From assembly GCA_918026815.1 (NCBI GenBank), contig CAKJVC010000242.1, positions 62,001 to 126,000 on the forward strand: a stretch of 64,000 nucleotides of DNA. The letters run 5' to 3'. How positions within the stretch are numbered: the stretch's first letter is position 1; every line of letters starts with the position of its first letter. The stretch is from Chalara sp. BL73 (taxonomy: Eukaryota; Ascomycota; Leotiomycetes; Helotiales). The notes beneath the pieces are model-generated. The model had not been told where the DNA came from and searched no databases. It worked only from the letters and a program-made list of their open reading frames with translations. The translations under genes and the position numbers were made by a program. Of the stretch, positions 11,149 through 22,129 are shown piece by piece.

Positions 11149-14100
11149 TCAATCAAACCAACTACCATGTGCTTTTCTCATATGAGCATATATGGATCCA
11201 ACCTCAGATTTCGTCCCGCAGAGCCAGCACCTATCAAGGAGGAAAGTCAGTATAGCCCATCAGCTTCAGCGAAGTGTTCATACCAATGAGTTCCACAAAC
11301 ACAAGTCATATGATTGCAGCCATATTCTTTCTCTATTAAAATTTAAATCAGCCTCATATTGCCCATGATACAGTACTAGGTCATAAGTCTTCGCGGAACA
11401 CCAAAATCAATTCCGACACCCACCAACAATTTATTAAATAACTTTCCAACCACTTATTCAATTGATTTGATTTTGATTGCAAATAAATGACAAATAAGGC
11501 CAATTTCATGCACTCCACCCCTGAATCCCCTAGTATTTTGTATGCCACCCATTTGCTTTGATCACAGCCGCAACCCTGTATGGCATACTATCCGCAAGCT
11601 GTTCAAATAAACTATCAGGTAATAAGTCCCAGGCTTCAATTAAAGCGTTTTCTAAAGCTTTGATAGCATCTTCTCCTTTTCCCATTCCCTCAAGTTCTGG
11701 ATGCTTTTGTAGAACGAGCTTTTTAAGGTGGTACCACACGTGTTCAATAGGATTCAAATCGGGAGAGAACGGCGGCCAATCAGTCACTGGTATTGCGTTA
11801 TCCACAAACCAATTAGTAATTGCGCGAGCTGTATGAATAGGTGCGTTGTCGTGCATAAAAGTAAGGCCGGGTTGCCAACAAGTAGGTAATTGATCTTCGA
11901 GTACTTCGAGGTACGAGCGTGCAGAATAGCCATGCTTTTTTGCTTCAAAGTCACGGTTCAATAAGTATAACCCAGACCGTTGAATCTTTCCAGCAATAAA
12001 CCAAAAACAAGCCCATACCATTACTGATATCTCTCTGCTTTTAGCGTACGTTGATACCATGCGTGGTTCCCATTTTTCAGCAGCCGTACGAAAGCACCAT
12101 TCCCCTGCGCGGCCCTTTCCGCGCTCTGCAGAACACTCATCACTCCACATGTATTTTCTCCAGTCGTCGAGGGTCCATTTCTCTCGAGCTTTGCACCAAA
12201 GATACCTTTTTCGAGCTACTTCAGGTGTAAGGGCCGGACGTTTTTTGCAACGCCAGTTATAGATGCCGGACGGCTTGAGCATACGCTTCAAGGTAGAGTC
12301 GCTGTATTCCCAGTTCATTTCTTTCCGAATCTCGTTGTACGTGTGTTTTGGATGTTGGCGTACGTGCCTTACAAGACGACGTACATGATACTCGTTCCAA
12401 TCTTTTGGCCGGCCGCTGCGAGGTAAAGATTCTCCTTCGTTGCGTAGTGAGTCGATTTTTAAGGTGCTGCGAACAGTCGATTCAGGCTCATTTAGGACCT
12501 TCGCGATCTCGTCGGGTTTATGGCCGAATAACGCACCCCCAATAATTTGACCTCTTTTGTGAGGAGTTAAAGGCTTCTTTTTGACCTTATTTGAAGATAT
12601 AGGGCCTAGAGGGGTACGTGAATTAGGCATATTGTATGATTGTTGCAAAAGGGTTGAAAATCAATTGATCGCGAGACGCGAATTTACGTGATTTACGCGA
12701 AGACTTTTGGTGGGGCACTGTATATCAAAATAGTGTCAGAAGATTGGACTCACCAGTATCCCAGCCGCAGCCAGGGCACTTCTTCAGACTCGCAAGATAC
12801 TTCTTCGCTTTGAACTTCTCATGCCATTTACAGGCTTCACAGCGCCACAGATTCCAACTCTCAAACTCTGGTGGTGCTTCTGCACCGCAGACGCGCTCCA
12901 TAACCCTTTTCGCATGATCGCAGCCTGAGCACCATGCGGAGATCCAAGTACCCAATTCATCGGCGGCTTTTTGGAGGTCTGCTACAGCTTGGATGCCCAT
13001 CCCGTACTTCGATAGGGTGTTTGCTGTTGGTGCACGTCTGCAAAACGGACAGCAAAGTGCTGTAAAGTTGATTATCTAGCTCAGGGTTAGCAACCGTAAG
13101 TATTCAATGATGAAGCATCTAAAAGAGCGCGAAAGTATGTCGTGACCTACCTGACCGGGACTATTAATGCCATACCAACCATTTAGGCACTCCCTACAGA
13201 TGCGTTGCTCACACCCCGATCGTCCACAGGCACGCAGGAGCTCAGTTTTCGGTTTTGAGGAGGCGCACAGGGAACAAGTTCCTGACTGGGTTTGCCGGTG
13301 AGATATCCAGGCTCTAAGCTCGTCAGTGACTGCTGGCGTATTTCGAATCAACTTTCCACCCAAAGTGAGCTTTTTCACTGCTGGGAAAAACTCGACCCTA
13401 TCACAAAAATCTTCCAAGCTGCCATTAATGGTGCATATGATCTGAAAGAGAGATCTTTTTTCGAACGGCCTCATCAATTTCTGTTCATTGCGGAGAAGCC
13501 AATCGAGGCCGTTCTCCTTCGAGACTATATTCGCCGTTGTTTGGGTCTCAACAACAGTTTTTCTTCCCTCGTTACAAGCATAGCACCGGAACTGCTTCAA
13601 GTCTAGATCAGCAGGTCGATATTGCAGTGGCCAGATGATTCGATTGAGACATTGAGAGCATTCTACCACCGGGGCAATCTTTCCCTCACGACAGAAATGG
13701 CATTTTGGTTTGACGTTCAAGTTCTGGACATGATAGACAACGTACTGTGCTCGGCAGGCACGAATATTGCACTCAACCCATGTCTTGCGACTCTGCTCGT
13801 TGTCTTCTCTCTCAACTTGAGCTGTGGTACACATCTTCCTAAGCTCCTGGGTCTTATATTGTGTGTAAAGGCAATGCCCACACTTGCCCTTTGAGCCCAT
13901 AATGGTCACCGAGCGTGGATACTGACAAGATCTACAAAGAGCTACCGGTCCGATGGACACCTTGGTTTTCTCAGGAGTCCAGCCAACCAGAGCAGTCAGC
14001 GTAGTATCTAGGTTGAGTTCTAACATTTTGTATGATACTAAGTGCTCGAAAAGTAGGCGGTCTTCGTCCGTCAGTAGGGTCTCTATTGAAGTCTCCGCCA

Positions 14101-16239
14101 TTTTGTGCCGTTTTTGGAATGCTTCATCAGCATCCAACAAAAGTGTCAAGCAGCCAATATTCCAAGTTTCTGGAATCTCTATATTATTCCAGCGATTCCG
14201 CCATGGAATGATCTCAGAATCGGCGACATCTAAAAGAGGCTGTACACCAAGGCGAATGGCGAGGGCTGCAAGCAAAGCGGCTGGTCTTGCTGAAAGCATG
14301 GTTCCTGGCACAACGATATGAAGTAGAATTCTGTGGATGTCAGCTATATTGCCAGATCCAACTAAGCATTACATTACTCCAATTATATGGACTTAATGCG
14401 TCAAAGTCCTTCCATAATGTGACACTAATAAGGTCTACCAGCGAAGACTCACCTCCAGAATTGACGCTTGTTTGCTGCTGTCGCAAGAGCCATAGGAATT
14501 CTTGGCACATCAGTCTCTGATGCTGCTGTAATATGAGCAGGCATATCTTCAGCTGAATTGATATAAGTCAGGCGAGTTAGGACTCTCCCAAGCCGCCCTA
14601 ATATCTTATAACTATGAGAAACGTGTTAGTACGCTGAATAGCTTATCGCTTTCAAGAGCTCTCAGAGCAGGTTCGCTGCTTCTGGAGACACCAGAATATA
14701 CAAACATATAGACTCACTCGCAAGACCGACTAATATCTAACAGCTCATCTCTTCGAAAAGACGTTATTGGCTTGCTGAGCTCTTCGTTATCGTCAGATAC
14801 AACGCGGGCTGACCCATCGTCGTTCGTACTGCGTAGTTCTCGAGAGAATACCACGGTTGGATCAAGGCAAACACATGGGAATCGCTGGGATTTCGGAACA
14901 GAGTTAATGATCTCGAGAACCTCAGCTGTGTAGTCATACGATTCCTCAAGCCAGATCTTCATCCGAGTCTGCTCGTCAGTGTTATTGATCCGATTGACTG
15001 CCTCGGAGAATGCTGTAATAAGCTATTCCCTTGCTGGATTCGCTCGGTCATTGCAAAATTTCCTCCATAACGAGCCGAAGACCGCATTTAATGATATCGC
15101 AGAAACATCTTCGTTGATAAGCTTCTTAAGCTGATCTACTACAAGAGCCTTATACTTCTCATCAGCACTGTAGCGCTTGGCAAAATCCTGCGTAGGTGTT
15201 TTCTTCTTTGGCATATATTTCTTCAGAATATCACTCGTAAGCTTGACCTGGGTAATGTTATGCGGTCCAGTGGAATGTCTCGCGGAGAAGGATGGAGTGG
15301 CGAAGAATTTATTTGCATGAGGATCTATTTCGTCCACCAGAGTCTTTATGCCTTTGATGTCGATATACCTTGTGAATTTGGCCGGAAAATTAGTGTTTTC
15401 AGAACCTGGCTTTTCCGTTCCCATCCATGCCAAAAGTAACTCGATGGTCACCTGAGAAATATTGGCAGGAACAGAGTCATCCAAATGCACGCATGCTCCG
15501 GTAGTTATTGTTGTAAGATAGTTGTAGTATGCGGTGTCGGGGAAGTTAGCTCGATAGGTTCCTGAAAGCAGACTGAACACTTGAGACCTTTTGTTACCAG
15601 TCCGTTTCGAGAGGGCGTTGGCCACAGATACCCAGTCGAGAAATGTTGGTCCAAAGCCACTATAGGATGATGGATCAGTAAGCGCATCCTGTTCTCCTTT
15701 CAGATATGACTTCGCGTTTGTCAGGCTCCCATTCCCAAAAGTATGAGGAGGTGCATCTGTGTAGTGTAAAATTATGGTTATTGCTTCGTCGCGCATGAGC
15801 TCATATGCTCTCGCAAGACCGGTCTTTATTGCTTCTGGCCAATCCCCTCCCGCCCCTGTTTTCAACTCGCCGGCCATTCTCAAGATCTTGCGTTGATGGT
15901 CCTCGGAGTCTGATGATGGTTGAAGCCATCCCGACCATTCTGTAATATCTACATCAAAATACCCAAGTCAGTTCTCTCAATTCAGTTATGTATTGCAGCA
16001 TCTTCTGTTCTATGGCTTATGCAATATTGAAACCAGAGTATTGTGCTGCAGGAATCTAACTTACCTATATCTGCATAATCTCGGTACGCCAGCACACCTA
16101 TTCGGTCGAAACAATCAGTGAGGGTAGATATCGAGATAATCTGCGGCAATGATATCTGAAGTGATTTAAGAGTTTCATTCATAGATGGCGTTGCATCAAC
16201 CAGGATCAAAAGGTCATAGACCTCTGTGTGAGGATTCAT
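11149..16239 (-). CDS. VWA domain - Cys-rich - RING/IBR/RING2 (RBR) protein, with in-frame stop and intronic transposon
   Basis: Probable RBR-type E3 ubiquitin ligase with an N-terminal von Willebrand A domain. Exons, 5' to 3' on the minus strand: 16239..16065, 15948..14718, 14611..14453, 14330..13151, 13075..12754, 11332..11284 and 11230..11149. All joins keep phase, giving 1,066 codons including the stop. The VWA domain begins [13 protein letters not shown] (MIDAS-like DxTxS) and continues through LAYRDYAD and HYTDAPPH. The middle has several CxxC pairs (CRSC, CGHC, CHFC, CSQC, CYAC). The end has RING1 (CSLC ... CRECL ... CCPFC), an IBR-like CSGC/CEAC segment, and RING2 CPGC ... [16 protein letters not shown], including the expected catalytic Cys of RBR ligases. 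Codon 367 is TAG (15025-15023) in otherwise open, family-like sequence. Intron 5 (12753..11333) contains a complete Tc1-like element. The start is uncertain: a splice acceptor just upstream (about 16255) suggests a 5' exon. The gene may be a recent pseudogene. Confidence 0.75.
11371..11396 (+). repeat. left terminal inverted repeat of the Tc1-like element
   Basis: Begins CAGTAC next to TA and contains ATAAGTCTTCGCG. It matches the reverse complement of the right end at 18 of 25 positions by eye, with differences mainly in positions 7-11. Confidence 0.8.
11530..12630 (-). CDS. Tc1-family transposase, DD34E, intact
   Basis: Cut-and-paste DDE transposase of 366 aa without introns. An N-terminal helix-turn-helix region ([16 protein letters not shown] ... 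[14 protein letters not shown]) and a second DNA-binding segment precede the catalytic core. The catalytic residues are Asp in [11 protein letters not shown], Asp in FMHDNAPIH, and Glu in [11 protein letters not shown], with 34 residues between the last two: the Tc1 (DD34E) spacing. The start is the first ATG ([10 protein letters not shown]); an upstream in-frame TTG is not used. No stops or frameshifts, so the copy looks recent and potentially active. Nothing suggests a role in the host gene that surrounds it. Confidence 0.93.
   Translation of the reverse strand: MPNSRTPLGPISSNKVKKKPLTPHKRGQIIGGALFGHKPDEIAKVLNEPESTVRSTLKIDSLRNEGESLPRSGRPKDWNEYHVRRLVRHVRQHPKHTYNEIRKEMNWEYSDSTLKRMLKPSGIYNWRCKKRPALTPEVARKRYLWCKAREKWTLDDWRKYMWSDECSAERGKGRAGEWCFRTAAEKWEPRMVSTYAKSREISVMVWACFWFIAGKIQRSGLYLLNRDFEAKKHGYSARSYLEVLEDQLPTCWQPGLTFMHDNAPIHTARAITNWFVDNAIPVTDWPPFSPDLNPIEHVWYHLKKLVLQKHPELEGMGKGEDAIKALENALIEAWDLLPDSLFEQLADSMPYRVAAVIKANGWHTKY
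12695..12720 (-). repeat. right terminal inverted repeat of the Tc1-like element
   Basis: On the minus strand it reads CAGTGCCCCACC then AAAAGTCTTCGCG. It is flanked by TA at 12721-12722. Confidence 0.8.
15023..15025 (-). other. in-frame TAG in the VWA-RBR gene
   Basis: The frame reads [20 protein letters not shown], with no usable in-phase donor just upstream to splice it away. TAG is one transition from CAG (Gln). The next base is C (TAG-CTT), a context that can be leaky. This could be a null mutation, a readthrough site or a sequencing error. Confidence 0.75.
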
Positions 16240-16254
16240 CTCTTGATATGTCAA

Positions 16255-17316
16255 TCTGTATAATCAAATTTCTTGAGTTAGCACTCTCCCTCTAGTGATA
16301 TTTCATAATCAGACAAACGCTCCACGAATCCTAAGTTTCTAAGGTGAGGCACTTTGCGATAGACACTATTGCAACAGTCTAGAGTAAAAGCCGTGTGATA
16401 AATTCCTGAGACATTCAAGACAGGAGACTTCTGCCCAGGCGTCAGCTCACATGTTACTTAAACTTACATTTACGTCTTGTAAGAACTGTTCGAAATCATT
16501 GATATTAAGCAGAAGCAAGTGTATACAAGTTCCAGTTCCTATATGTATTCAGTGTGGGACTCCCCATATGACTCACTACCAGATGAACTCAATCCATCCT
16601 GTTGAGACAGACCAACTACAATATCATGACCGTAAGGCATGAAACTACGCCGCATAAAATGCTCCATTTTATATGAAATATGGGTAGGGAATTAGTGCAC
16701 AAGTGATTGAGGAGGCAGTGCAATAAACTAATAGCGGCAGCGGCTCGTTGGCCCCAAAGTTAAACACTTCCAGGAAGACCCTTCGAACAATCAGCAATTA
16801 CTCAGAATCTGGCAAATTTGAGTTGATGAGAAGCTTCTCCATTGCTTTCACTACCAATCATCCATCTATGAATTCGAAGGCATAATTGTAGAAGCACAGC
16901 GAGGGGCAGTAAAAAAAGGATTTGGGCGATATAAAATGGCTTGGCAAGCTGAACTCAGCCCCTGTTCTGTCAGCCCTGAAAAGATGGAGAACTGGGGCGG
17001 GCCCAGAACTACTATCCATTTGTACCTAAATACATGTAACAAAACCAGTCTTTTGCGATATCTCTTTCTCTTCATGAAAACCTGACCCTACGGAATTCTT
17101 TGATTTTTCTCTTAAGCAAAGGCGAAGTGGTTCGAAGAGTGTTTGTTGTCTCAAGTTGCCCTTGTCAGTTCCCTCTCCGGGTCTTTCTCTTTAACCCAGT
17201 CGATGATCTCGATAGTAGCTTACCAGGAGAGTAATTAAGCATCTGAAGACATAGAAAACATCATAGTATCATACAAGGCGAATCTATCACCGATCTACAA
17301 TATATCCAACGTCATA
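16255..17316. other. intergenic
   Basis: Probably holds a 5' untranslated or first exon of the minus-strand VWA-RBR gene: an acceptor (GATTATACAG on the minus strand) lies just upstream of its first coding block, and possible donors lie near 16470. It also holds the promoter of the small gene at 17317. No other feature seen. Confidence 0.4.
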
Positions 17317-17685
17317 ATGACCTCTGTACCGTTCTCAGAGACCTTGCCACTTGCCTCGAGATACCTGATAGAGCTGGCAAATTCGGGTGCACTAAATGAG
17401 ATATCAAACTCACCAGGCGCCGTGCGTCAACACATTCAGCGCGATGGACTTGTCAAAGATGGAATAACAGGCAAGGCCATGTTCTTCGCCATCTACCAGA
17501 CAGGAAGATATGGCCCTCAGAATGGATTCAGAATTTGTCTCATCCATCAAGGCTTTGAGATCGGTGTAGAGGACCAAGCTATTGCTATAGCCGAAGCACA
17601 AATTACGCAGGGATTATCTGAATTTATTACGCTCGGGGCAGCTCCAGCTCCTATTCAGGATCCGCGAGCTCGGGTTATGACCTAA
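17317..17685 (+). CDS. hypothetical small protein, 122 aa
   Basis: I do not recognise a domain. It is a single exon with an ATG in good context (CATAATGACC) and balanced amino-acid composition: PLASRYLIELANSGAL, GITGKAMFFAIYQTGRYGP and FRICLIHQGFEIGVED. The middle looks like alternating beta strands; there is no signal peptide or membrane segment. The frame has clean start and stop and a composition unlike the AT-rich flanks. It stands alone between the VWA-RBR gene and RCC1. It could be an orphan gene; no function is proposed. Confidence 0.6.
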   Translation: MTSVPFSETLPLASRYLIELANSGALNEISNSPGAVRQHIQRDGLVKDGITGKAMFFAIYQTGRYGPQNGFRICLIHQGFEIGVEDQAIAIAEAQITQGLSEFITLGAAPAPIQDPRARVMT

Positions 17686-18435
17686 AATGATCTTCTGGTT
17701 CTGTCTTCGGCTCTAGGCGCCTCTGCCCAAATCAAAATTCTGTGGCACCTGAGTTGTGTACATACCAGTCTTATTTTGCTACTCTAAAATCGGCTCTCTA
17801 TATCTAGGTCCATAGAAAGTTGCTTGAGATGACAAGTGTTGTCAGACACAGATGGTGGTCTAGCGTGTGGAGAGGATATTTATGAACTAGGCTTCTTGCA
17901 TTATGTAGCTCTAGCCTGCATGTTCCGGAAAATATCAATCTCGGTCCAAGGACACGAGAGATCGAGGATTTAGAAGTTTCCATCTTCCATTGCGACTCGT
18001 AGGTGCATCTTATTGTGTTCGACCACTTTCAAGCATCATCTAGCCTCCTGGTAAGGTCAAACAAATAGATGATGAGCGCACGGGAAAAGATAGCCAACTT
18101 CGATCCAAAGCCAAGAACAGCACCGTAATAATGGCCAATTATGGTGCAGTGAATGTCAAAAAAAGGTTCAATTCTTAGGACAGATATTTTGAGTATAGGT
18201 GATTACTGCCAAGGGTGCTATTTCAAGGATATGGCTGTTGGAAAATCTTCGCATAAACATCCCTGTTCAAAATAATTCGGACAATAACATTCCTTTGTCA
18301 GAGCTTGTAATCTGACGCGACACGGAAGAAAACTTCGACAACTCCAAGGACTGATCATCCTTCTTCTACCTTTTCATCGAAAACAAGCTTGTGTGATCGC
18401 AAGCAGTGAATTCGTTTTCATATTCACACAAAATT
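17686..18435. other. intergenic
   Basis: AT-rich spacer, presumably the RCC1 promoter toward its right end. Nothing else seen. Confidence 0.4.
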
Positions 18436-20320
18436 ATGGCTCCACGTACAAAGAAACCAGCAGTCAATGGCGAGGCTGCCACCAAGGCTTCCACCAAGAA
18501 AACAGTTGTCAGCAAGACAAATGGTGTTACAAAGAAAACAGCAACGTCGAAGGCAGCTGCGCCCAAGGCTTCAGCGACGGTGAAGACCAATGGGGTAGCC
18601 AAGAAAGGTGCAGATGACTCGAATACCTCTGGCGAAGACAGCGCCGAAGAACCTGCGGGCCCTGCGTCAAAGAAGGCTGTCGCAGCGAAGAAAGCTGCCA
18701 TTGCAAAAAAACCAACAGCAGTTAAGAAGACAGCTGCAAAAAATATTTTAACCAATGGCGTGGGACACTCTGATGTGGAAGATATTGCTGAACCAGTTGC
18801 TGGCCCAGGTAAGCTTATAAATACTTGTTGTTCGTAAAGCATAAGAGCTAATGCTTTTCCAGGCCGGAAGCGCAAGAGGTCCGATGAACCCGCTACAAAG
18901 GCAGCATCCAGTAAACGCAAAAAGACAGCCGCAGAATTAAATACAGCGCCGGACAAGAAGCTTAACATATATGTGGTTGGTGACGGAGAATCGGGTGAAC
19001 TGGGACTCGGGCCTAAGACCGTTGATGGACAACGGCCAACGAATCTTAGGGTTCCTCGCCGAAACAAGCTTCTCGATGCATATGGAGGAATCGTTCAGAT
19101 CTCGACTGGAGGCATGCATTGTATTTCACTGACTCAGGACCAGAAGATTTTGACCTGGGGAGTTAATGACAATGGTGCCCTTGGCCGAGATACCAAATGG
19201 GAAGCGCCAACAAAGGACATTGATGCAGACTCTGATTCTGATTCTGATGACGAGACCGAGCTTAACCCTAAGGAGAGCACGCCAGGTGTGGTACCGATTG
19301 AGGTGCTTGGTGACGATATTGGGAAGTTTGTGCAAGTGGTCGGATCAGATAGCGCGAGTTTTGCATTAACTAGTACTGGGAATGTTTATGGGTGGGGAAC
19401 TTTCAGGGTGAGTTTCTCTGGCAGGATACATATATTTTGCTCTGCAACACTAACAATGAAAGGCAAACGATGGTCCAATGGGATTCCTAGCAGAAGATGC
19501 TCTGGAGGCTGTCAAACTCAATGACCCTAGCAAAAAAAACCAACTACAACCCACGCCGATTCCCTACTTAAGCAAGATCAAATCCCTTGCAGCCGGGCAG
19601 AACCATATACTTGCGCTGGACCACTCAGGACGAGTCTTTGCTTGGGGCACTGGCGAACAGAGTCAGCTTGGCCGGAAAATTACTGAACGATTCCGACTTC
19701 AAAGCCTTAATCCGGCTCGACTTGGCTTGACTAAAGTCAAGCAGATTGCCTGTGGTGCCTTCCACAGTTTTGCAATCACAAATGATGGTCTTGTATATGC
19801 GTGGGGCCTCAATAACTTTGGCCAAACTGGAGTCACTGATGGCGCAGGAGAAGGCGATGCCGTTATCCACAAGCCTACTGTTGTCGAAAATCTTCGGGAG
19901 TACAGGATCCGAGAGATCCAAGGTGGCGAACACCATTCCATCGCCTGCACTGAGGACGGCAAGCTCTTAGTCTGGGGACGATGTGATGAAGGTCAAGCTG
20001 GTTTTGATCTCACTACTATACCAAAGGACCACGTGCTTCTGGACAGCCGCGAGAAGCCACGAATTCTTCTTATTCCAACCGTTGTCCCAGGAATTCAAGA
20101 TGTGATATCAGTTGCTGCTGCTATTGACAATTCATTTGCTATAACGTCAGAAGGCAAAGCGTATGGCTGGGGCTATTCTGAGAACTATCGCACTGGACTT
20201 GGCACGGATGACACCGTCAAGGTGCCTACTTTAATTGCAAAAGGGGACATTAAGGAGAAGAAGATCACTTTTGCGGGATGTGGTGGACAGTTCTCCGTTC
20301 TTGCTGGCCCCGAAAGTTAA
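18436..20320 (+). CDS. RCC1-family Ran guanine nucleotide exchange factor (Prp20/Pim1)
   Basis: Chromatin-bound exchange factor that loads GTP on Ran, setting the nuclear RanGTP gradient for transport and spindle assembly. Exons 18436..18808, 18863..19407 and 19463..20320 give 591 aa. Introns have donors GTAAGC and GTGAGT and acceptors CCAG and AAAG, all in phase. The first about 150 residues are a Lys/Ala/Thr-rich tail (TKKPA, KKTAAKN, RKRKRS), consistent with a nuclear signal and DNA contact. A seven-bladed RCC1 propeller follows with repeat signatures: YVVGDGESGELGLG, LTWGVNDNGALGRD, VYGWGTFR, VFAWGTGEQSQLGR, VYAWGLNNFGQTG, LLVWGRCDEGQAG and AYGWGYSENYRTGLG. An acidic insert (DADSDSDSDDETE) interrupts one blade, as in fungal orthologues. 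Confidence 0.93.
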
Positions 20321-21369
20321 TTGAAATGTCATTTGGGTATTGGACTTCAAGTCTCTAGTCCGATGCCACTTTTAAAAAAAATTAGGATTGTCCACACCAA
20401 ACCAAAATCATCGTGAAACAGTGCGGTTTCTTGATGTGTATCATCAATTCCCATTCTTCGATTAAGTAATCATCCCGGCTATGAGTTCTGCAGTAGACCG
20501 CCTGGTTCAGGTGTCCTCTTGGGTTCTGCATTGGGAAAAGACATTTGGAGTATAACTTAGATTATCAATTGTACAATAGAAGCATGCTGCGATAATTGCC
20601 AAACATAAACCTCAGTCCCTAAATTCCTCTACCATTTACTACTTTGGTGAGTTTTTATTCAGCCAGATTTTCTAAGTGAAGTTGTCTGTATGCGCGATAT
20701 CCTACCATCTTTCAAAAAATTCAAAACCAAAAAAATTATATAACCTTCCCACGAGGCTCGCTTTAACATATTTAGCGTTGCTCTGAGGCAGGAGAGTTCC
20801 ATGGAGTGTTGAGGTGATTAGCTGCGCATGCTGCACATGGAGATGACGACAAGAATAAAACTCCATCGGATGTCTTACAACAAGGATCAAATTTTCTTGG
20901 TATTCTACGAGGTATTTCTCAGTCTTTGAATGTGCTGGACCTTGCATTGTAGGGATATATTCCTTTTCTCTCCAATCTTCGTGAAGGGAGTCTTCCTTTC
21001 CACATAGCTCCTGCATCAAATACTCTCGCAACATAATAATAATAATTTGGCTATATAATTCTCCTATACAGCGAGTGGTATATGGCGATATCATCCTGAG
21101 GCTCTTGAGGCTCATAATTCGCTTGGAATGCGAGAGCATTATTTCCAGAATGCTTACAATAGAGAGCTCATTGTTATTGCTCCAGAGTAGTCTCTGAAGA
21201 AAGTGTATACCGAATATCATGGAACAACATTGCTACAGGCTTTCTACTTGTATCTTTAAAGGTTCAAATTTCTTTTCTTGCACTCCATCTACTCTCCTCT
21301 CAACCTTATGATACGCTATCTACCAACATCATACACATACAGGAAACTGAACAAGAAGAGAAAGGCGAG
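20321..21369. other. intergenic
   Basis: AT-rich spacer. A 172-codon minus-strand frame (20702-21220) was considered and not called. The right end is presumably the promoter for the gene at 21370. Confidence 0.4.
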
Positions 21370-22129
21370 ATGACACCAGCATCCTCCGTATCCAATCTCA
21401 CTTCCGCTACGCGTACCAATATCACCGCACAACACTTCATCTCCTCTATTAGTGGAATTAGCCATCCCAACACACATGCAACCTCTCTGCAACAGGGAAA
21501 CGATATTCACCCGGTAAATCATGCTCTCGGGACATCTCGATCAAGCATCCATTATTATCCTTCAAACATTAACTAAGCAAGAACCCTAACTCATATTTGA
21601 TAAATAGCCCACGATCTGGCACTCGCTCCAGCTACAGATGGCCGGTTTCTACGCATTCGTCCCTACTACCGCCAGCGGTCTCGCAGCCATGAGCCTCGAG
21701 GAAGAGAAGAGCCACTGGTGCGTGCGAATTTTCGACCAATTCGTCGTAAGCCAGACGTCCCACGGCGATATTGCACTCCGTCTCGCGGCGCTGGTAGGTG
21801 ATATGCTCTACACGCTGAAAGCTCACGAATGGGATGGGATCAAGTACGCGAGGGCTCGACATATGACTGAAAGGTTGGTCCTACTCTCCCGTCTCCATTG
21901 ATCGAGCTACGAGCTGACGAGTAGTAGGTTGGCGATCATCTTTGATAGATATGTCCAGGGGGGGTTCAATCTGCACGTCAGAGCCGAGATCCGTGGTATG
22001 CGCGTTGCTGGTGGACCAACATTGGCTTTTGGAGAGCGGGTGGTGGAGGGTTGGGAAGAGCCGTTCATTGAGCATTTGGCGAGGGATTTTGAGTGGTGGT
22101 GTGGACAGTTGGCGATGTGGCTTGCTTGA
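21370..22129 (+). CDS. hypothetical protein, three exons, 203 aa
   Basis: I do not recognise this family. Exons 21370..21513, 21608..21873 and 21928..22129 join in phase (NDIHP-PTIWHSLQLQMAGF; ARHMTER-LAIIFDRYVQGG). The second donor, GTTGGT, is weak. Residues 1-48 are Ser/Thr/Asn-rich and look disordered; the rest looks like a compact helical domain rich in Trp and Leu (HGDIALRLAALVGDML, VVEGWEEPFIEHLARDF, WWCGQLAMWL). No signal peptide, membrane span or metal site is apparent. The phase-preserving introns and the rise in GC across the exons support coding. Confidence 0.6.

Larger units (their letters stand above)
11371..12720 (-). mobile_element. Tc1/mariner-type DNA transposon (1,350 bp), flanked by TA
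   Basis: Both ends begin CAGT and abut a TA dinucleotide (11369-11370 and 12721-12722), the target duplication of Tc1/mariner elements. The two ends share an inverted block with the core AAGTCTTCGCG at positions 15-25 from each tip. Between them is a single intact transposase ORF. The left tip differs from the right over positions 7-11, so one TIR may be partly decayed. The element lies wholly inside an intron of the minus-strand VWA-RBR gene and has the same orientation as that gene. Confidence 0.88.

Noticed and set aside
20702..21220. 172-codon minus-strand frame beginning with ATG
   Set aside because: AT-rich DNA; a frame of this length is expected by chance about once or less in 64 kb. 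No domain, no intron partner.
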